Assembly: GCA_039977295.1 (NCBI GenBank)
Contig: JBDWDN010000007.1
Location: 62,001 to 126,000 of the forward strand
Reading direction: 5' to 3'
DNA: 64,000 nt
Source: Hellea sp039977295
GTDB lineage: Bacteria; Pseudomonadota; Alphaproteobacteria; Caulobacterales; Maricaulaceae
Both the position numbers and the translations under genes were made by a program. This document shows, in pieces, positions 63,801 through 64,000 of this stretch (positions are counted from its first letter, which is position 1; the number at the start of each line of letters is the position of its first letter). Under the pieces are notes generated by a model that worked only from the letters and a program-made list of their open reading frames with translations, searched no databases and was not told the DNA's origin.

Positions 63801-64000
63801 CATCATTCGAACCGAGTAGGCTATTGCCCGTCCCATCTGTTGAGTAAAGATTGAGCAATGGGTCATCATGCGCAGACTCACCGTTCACATCTCTTCTTAT
63901 CATAAAAAACGTATATTCTTGCCCGGATACCAGATCAATTTGGAACCAATCTTCGTCCGGTGAGCCAAAGCTGCCATTGCGGACTCCCTCGCCGCTTCCG
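60802..64000 (-). CDS. Serralysin-like RTX metalloprotease (5' end outside the window)
   Basis: The frame is open to the right edge, so at least 1065 residues are present and the N-terminus is missing. From the window edge come a pre-peptidase (PPC-like) beta-domain (around 63650-64000), then an M10 metalloprotease domain with the zinc site HEIGHSLGLGHGG (around 63220-63260) and Met-turn VMSYHS (around 63134-63156). More than 25 GGxGxDxx RTX repeats then follow in five larger blocks, ending with a non-cleaved C-terminal signal (AAEPFDDMAMFDMDALI) typical of type I secretion. It should bind calcium and be secreted. No ABC/HlyD/TolC genes are in the window. Confidence 0.93.
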   Translation of the reverse strand, partial: GSGEGVRNGSFGSPDEDWFQIDLVSGQEYTFFMIRRDVNGESAHDDPLLNLYSTDGTGNSLLGSNDDTPSGGQNSRLTFTATETGTHYLGASGWDDTDPLSPTFGFYSTGGYIILAEESDQRANFTITEIAEFLTDGFSPRAYWDQTTITYNMSTIPDGTGGTDNVQALILAALDAWAEVTGLNFVSVTSGEDLNFIDTQGGAYSSSQYGTNGAGDRIITSSTINVSQAQWIGNYGDEINSYSYQTYIHEIGHSLGLGHGGPYNGSSTYGIDNAFVEDTWNHTVMSYHSQGEANSGTSRLVLGLQTADLVAIHDLYGAAASTRGGDTVYGANSTETGSIYDFDAWDSASIRPPSFAIYDTGGIDTFDLSNYSVNQTINLMPSVDTVSSSSVGSYNNSLMVDLITIAVGTIIENAIGGSGDDTITGNDASNELEGNAGNDILDGGDGIDYAVYNGAQASYTITDNMDGTWTITGEGTDTVSNVEFARFTDGDVALAPGGGGGDINGTPNNDTPLNGTSGDDVINGLDGNDVIYGLAGNDTINGDAGADRLIGGTGADALNGGAGFDSADYRGATTAVRFNVDTGGTVGEATGDTFSSIERFYLSDFNDVITGSSANEFFYGEDGNDTINGGGGIDRIYGGDGNDIQRGQDGNDTLYGSAGNDQLNGGAGTDIANYSNASTAVTVNLASGGTVGDAAGDTYFGIEVVYGSDFNDSITGNTNGNELRGEDGDDTLDGGAGNDRLFGGAGADTLIGGTGVDSVYYTDATSAVTVNLSTGGTVGDANGDTYSSIEWVFGSDFDDNITADGGNNRIYGEDGNDTIFGEGGNDRLLGGDGDDSISGGSGVDVIFGQNGDDTLTGNDGNDFFYGGAGADSFDGGADFDTVNYLPAAAGVTVNMLTSGTGGEANGDTFTSIERVLGTGFDDSITGNADNNTLLGNGGNDYLAGGQGNDSLNGGAGVDSFGYDEVIDGADVISGFTTNEVIYLLGVTVADWAALQTMGADAGANVIFNFGAGNTLTIVGQNLADLDASNFDFGGTPPAGEPLSDPDAFAAEPFDDMAMFDMDALI

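Overview
The window is a gene-dense stretch of a marine-type alphaproteobacterial chromosome. The order yidC - engB - argB at the left end is typical of Caulobacterales/Maricaulales-like bacteria (prosthecate Hyphomonadaceae and Robiginitomaculaceae relatives). The codon usage, the 'C-minus' ribosomal protein L36 and the many TAATG/ATGA translational couplings fit this. The species cannot be named from the sequence alone. No tRNA, rRNA, CRISPR array or prophage was seen.

Layout. 1-15 kb is mostly core housekeeping: membrane insertase, ribosome-assembly GTPase, arginine synthesis, a DUF1036 protein, a HAD nucleotidase and a renal-type dipeptidase. It continues with a dioxygenase/TetR divergent pair, a stand-alone Rnl2-type RNA ligase behind an attenuator-like leader, an outer-membrane barrel, a TPR protein, L36, an AGCS symporter, a GNAT enzyme and an Asp/Asn-hydroxylase-fold protein. 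15-22.5 kb holds an HI0933-type flavoprotein, a TSUP exporter diverging from the 5-oxoprolinase genes pxpA-pxpB-pxpC, and a pabB-pabC fusion for folate synthesis. At 22.6-22.9 kb a ~300-bp element with 27-bp inverted repeats sits directly in front of a tightly coupled DUF4129 - DUF4350 - MoxR - DUF58 - SpoIIM-like - RDD operon (22.9-29.0 kb). A 600-bp intergenic block full of hairpins follows.

29.6-48.8 kb is the most unusual region, probably a surface-glycan locus. All on the + strand it has a Gfo/Idh-like oxidoreductase, three large proteins (678, 1286 and 793 aa) with GT-B / capsule-transferase-like C-termini, a 55-aa basic small protein, a phytanoyl-CoA-dioxygenase-family oxygenase and an ABC-exporter-shaped membrane protein whose nucleotide-binding domain is degenerate. 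An MBOAT O-acyltransferase and its SGNH-like partner are interleaved. On the - strand follow an OafA-type acyltransferase and a parallel beta-helix lipoprotein. Beyond them lies a decayed 50-codon copy of the C-terminus of the 793-aa protein, so this acyltransferase/beta-helix pair is bracketed by two copies of the same gene end.

51.9-59.9 kb carries what looks like a full CMP-legionaminic-acid (nonulosonate) pathway arranged as two divergent operons: NeuD/LegH-like, LegG and LegI on the - strand; PtmE-like, LegB, LegC, LegF and a family-2 glycosyltransferase on the + strand. The likely use is glycosylation of flagellin or another surface structure. The window ends with an exported protein with a possible caspase-like His/Cys pair and, convergent with it, a large serralysin-like RTX metalloprotease whose N-terminus lies outside the window.
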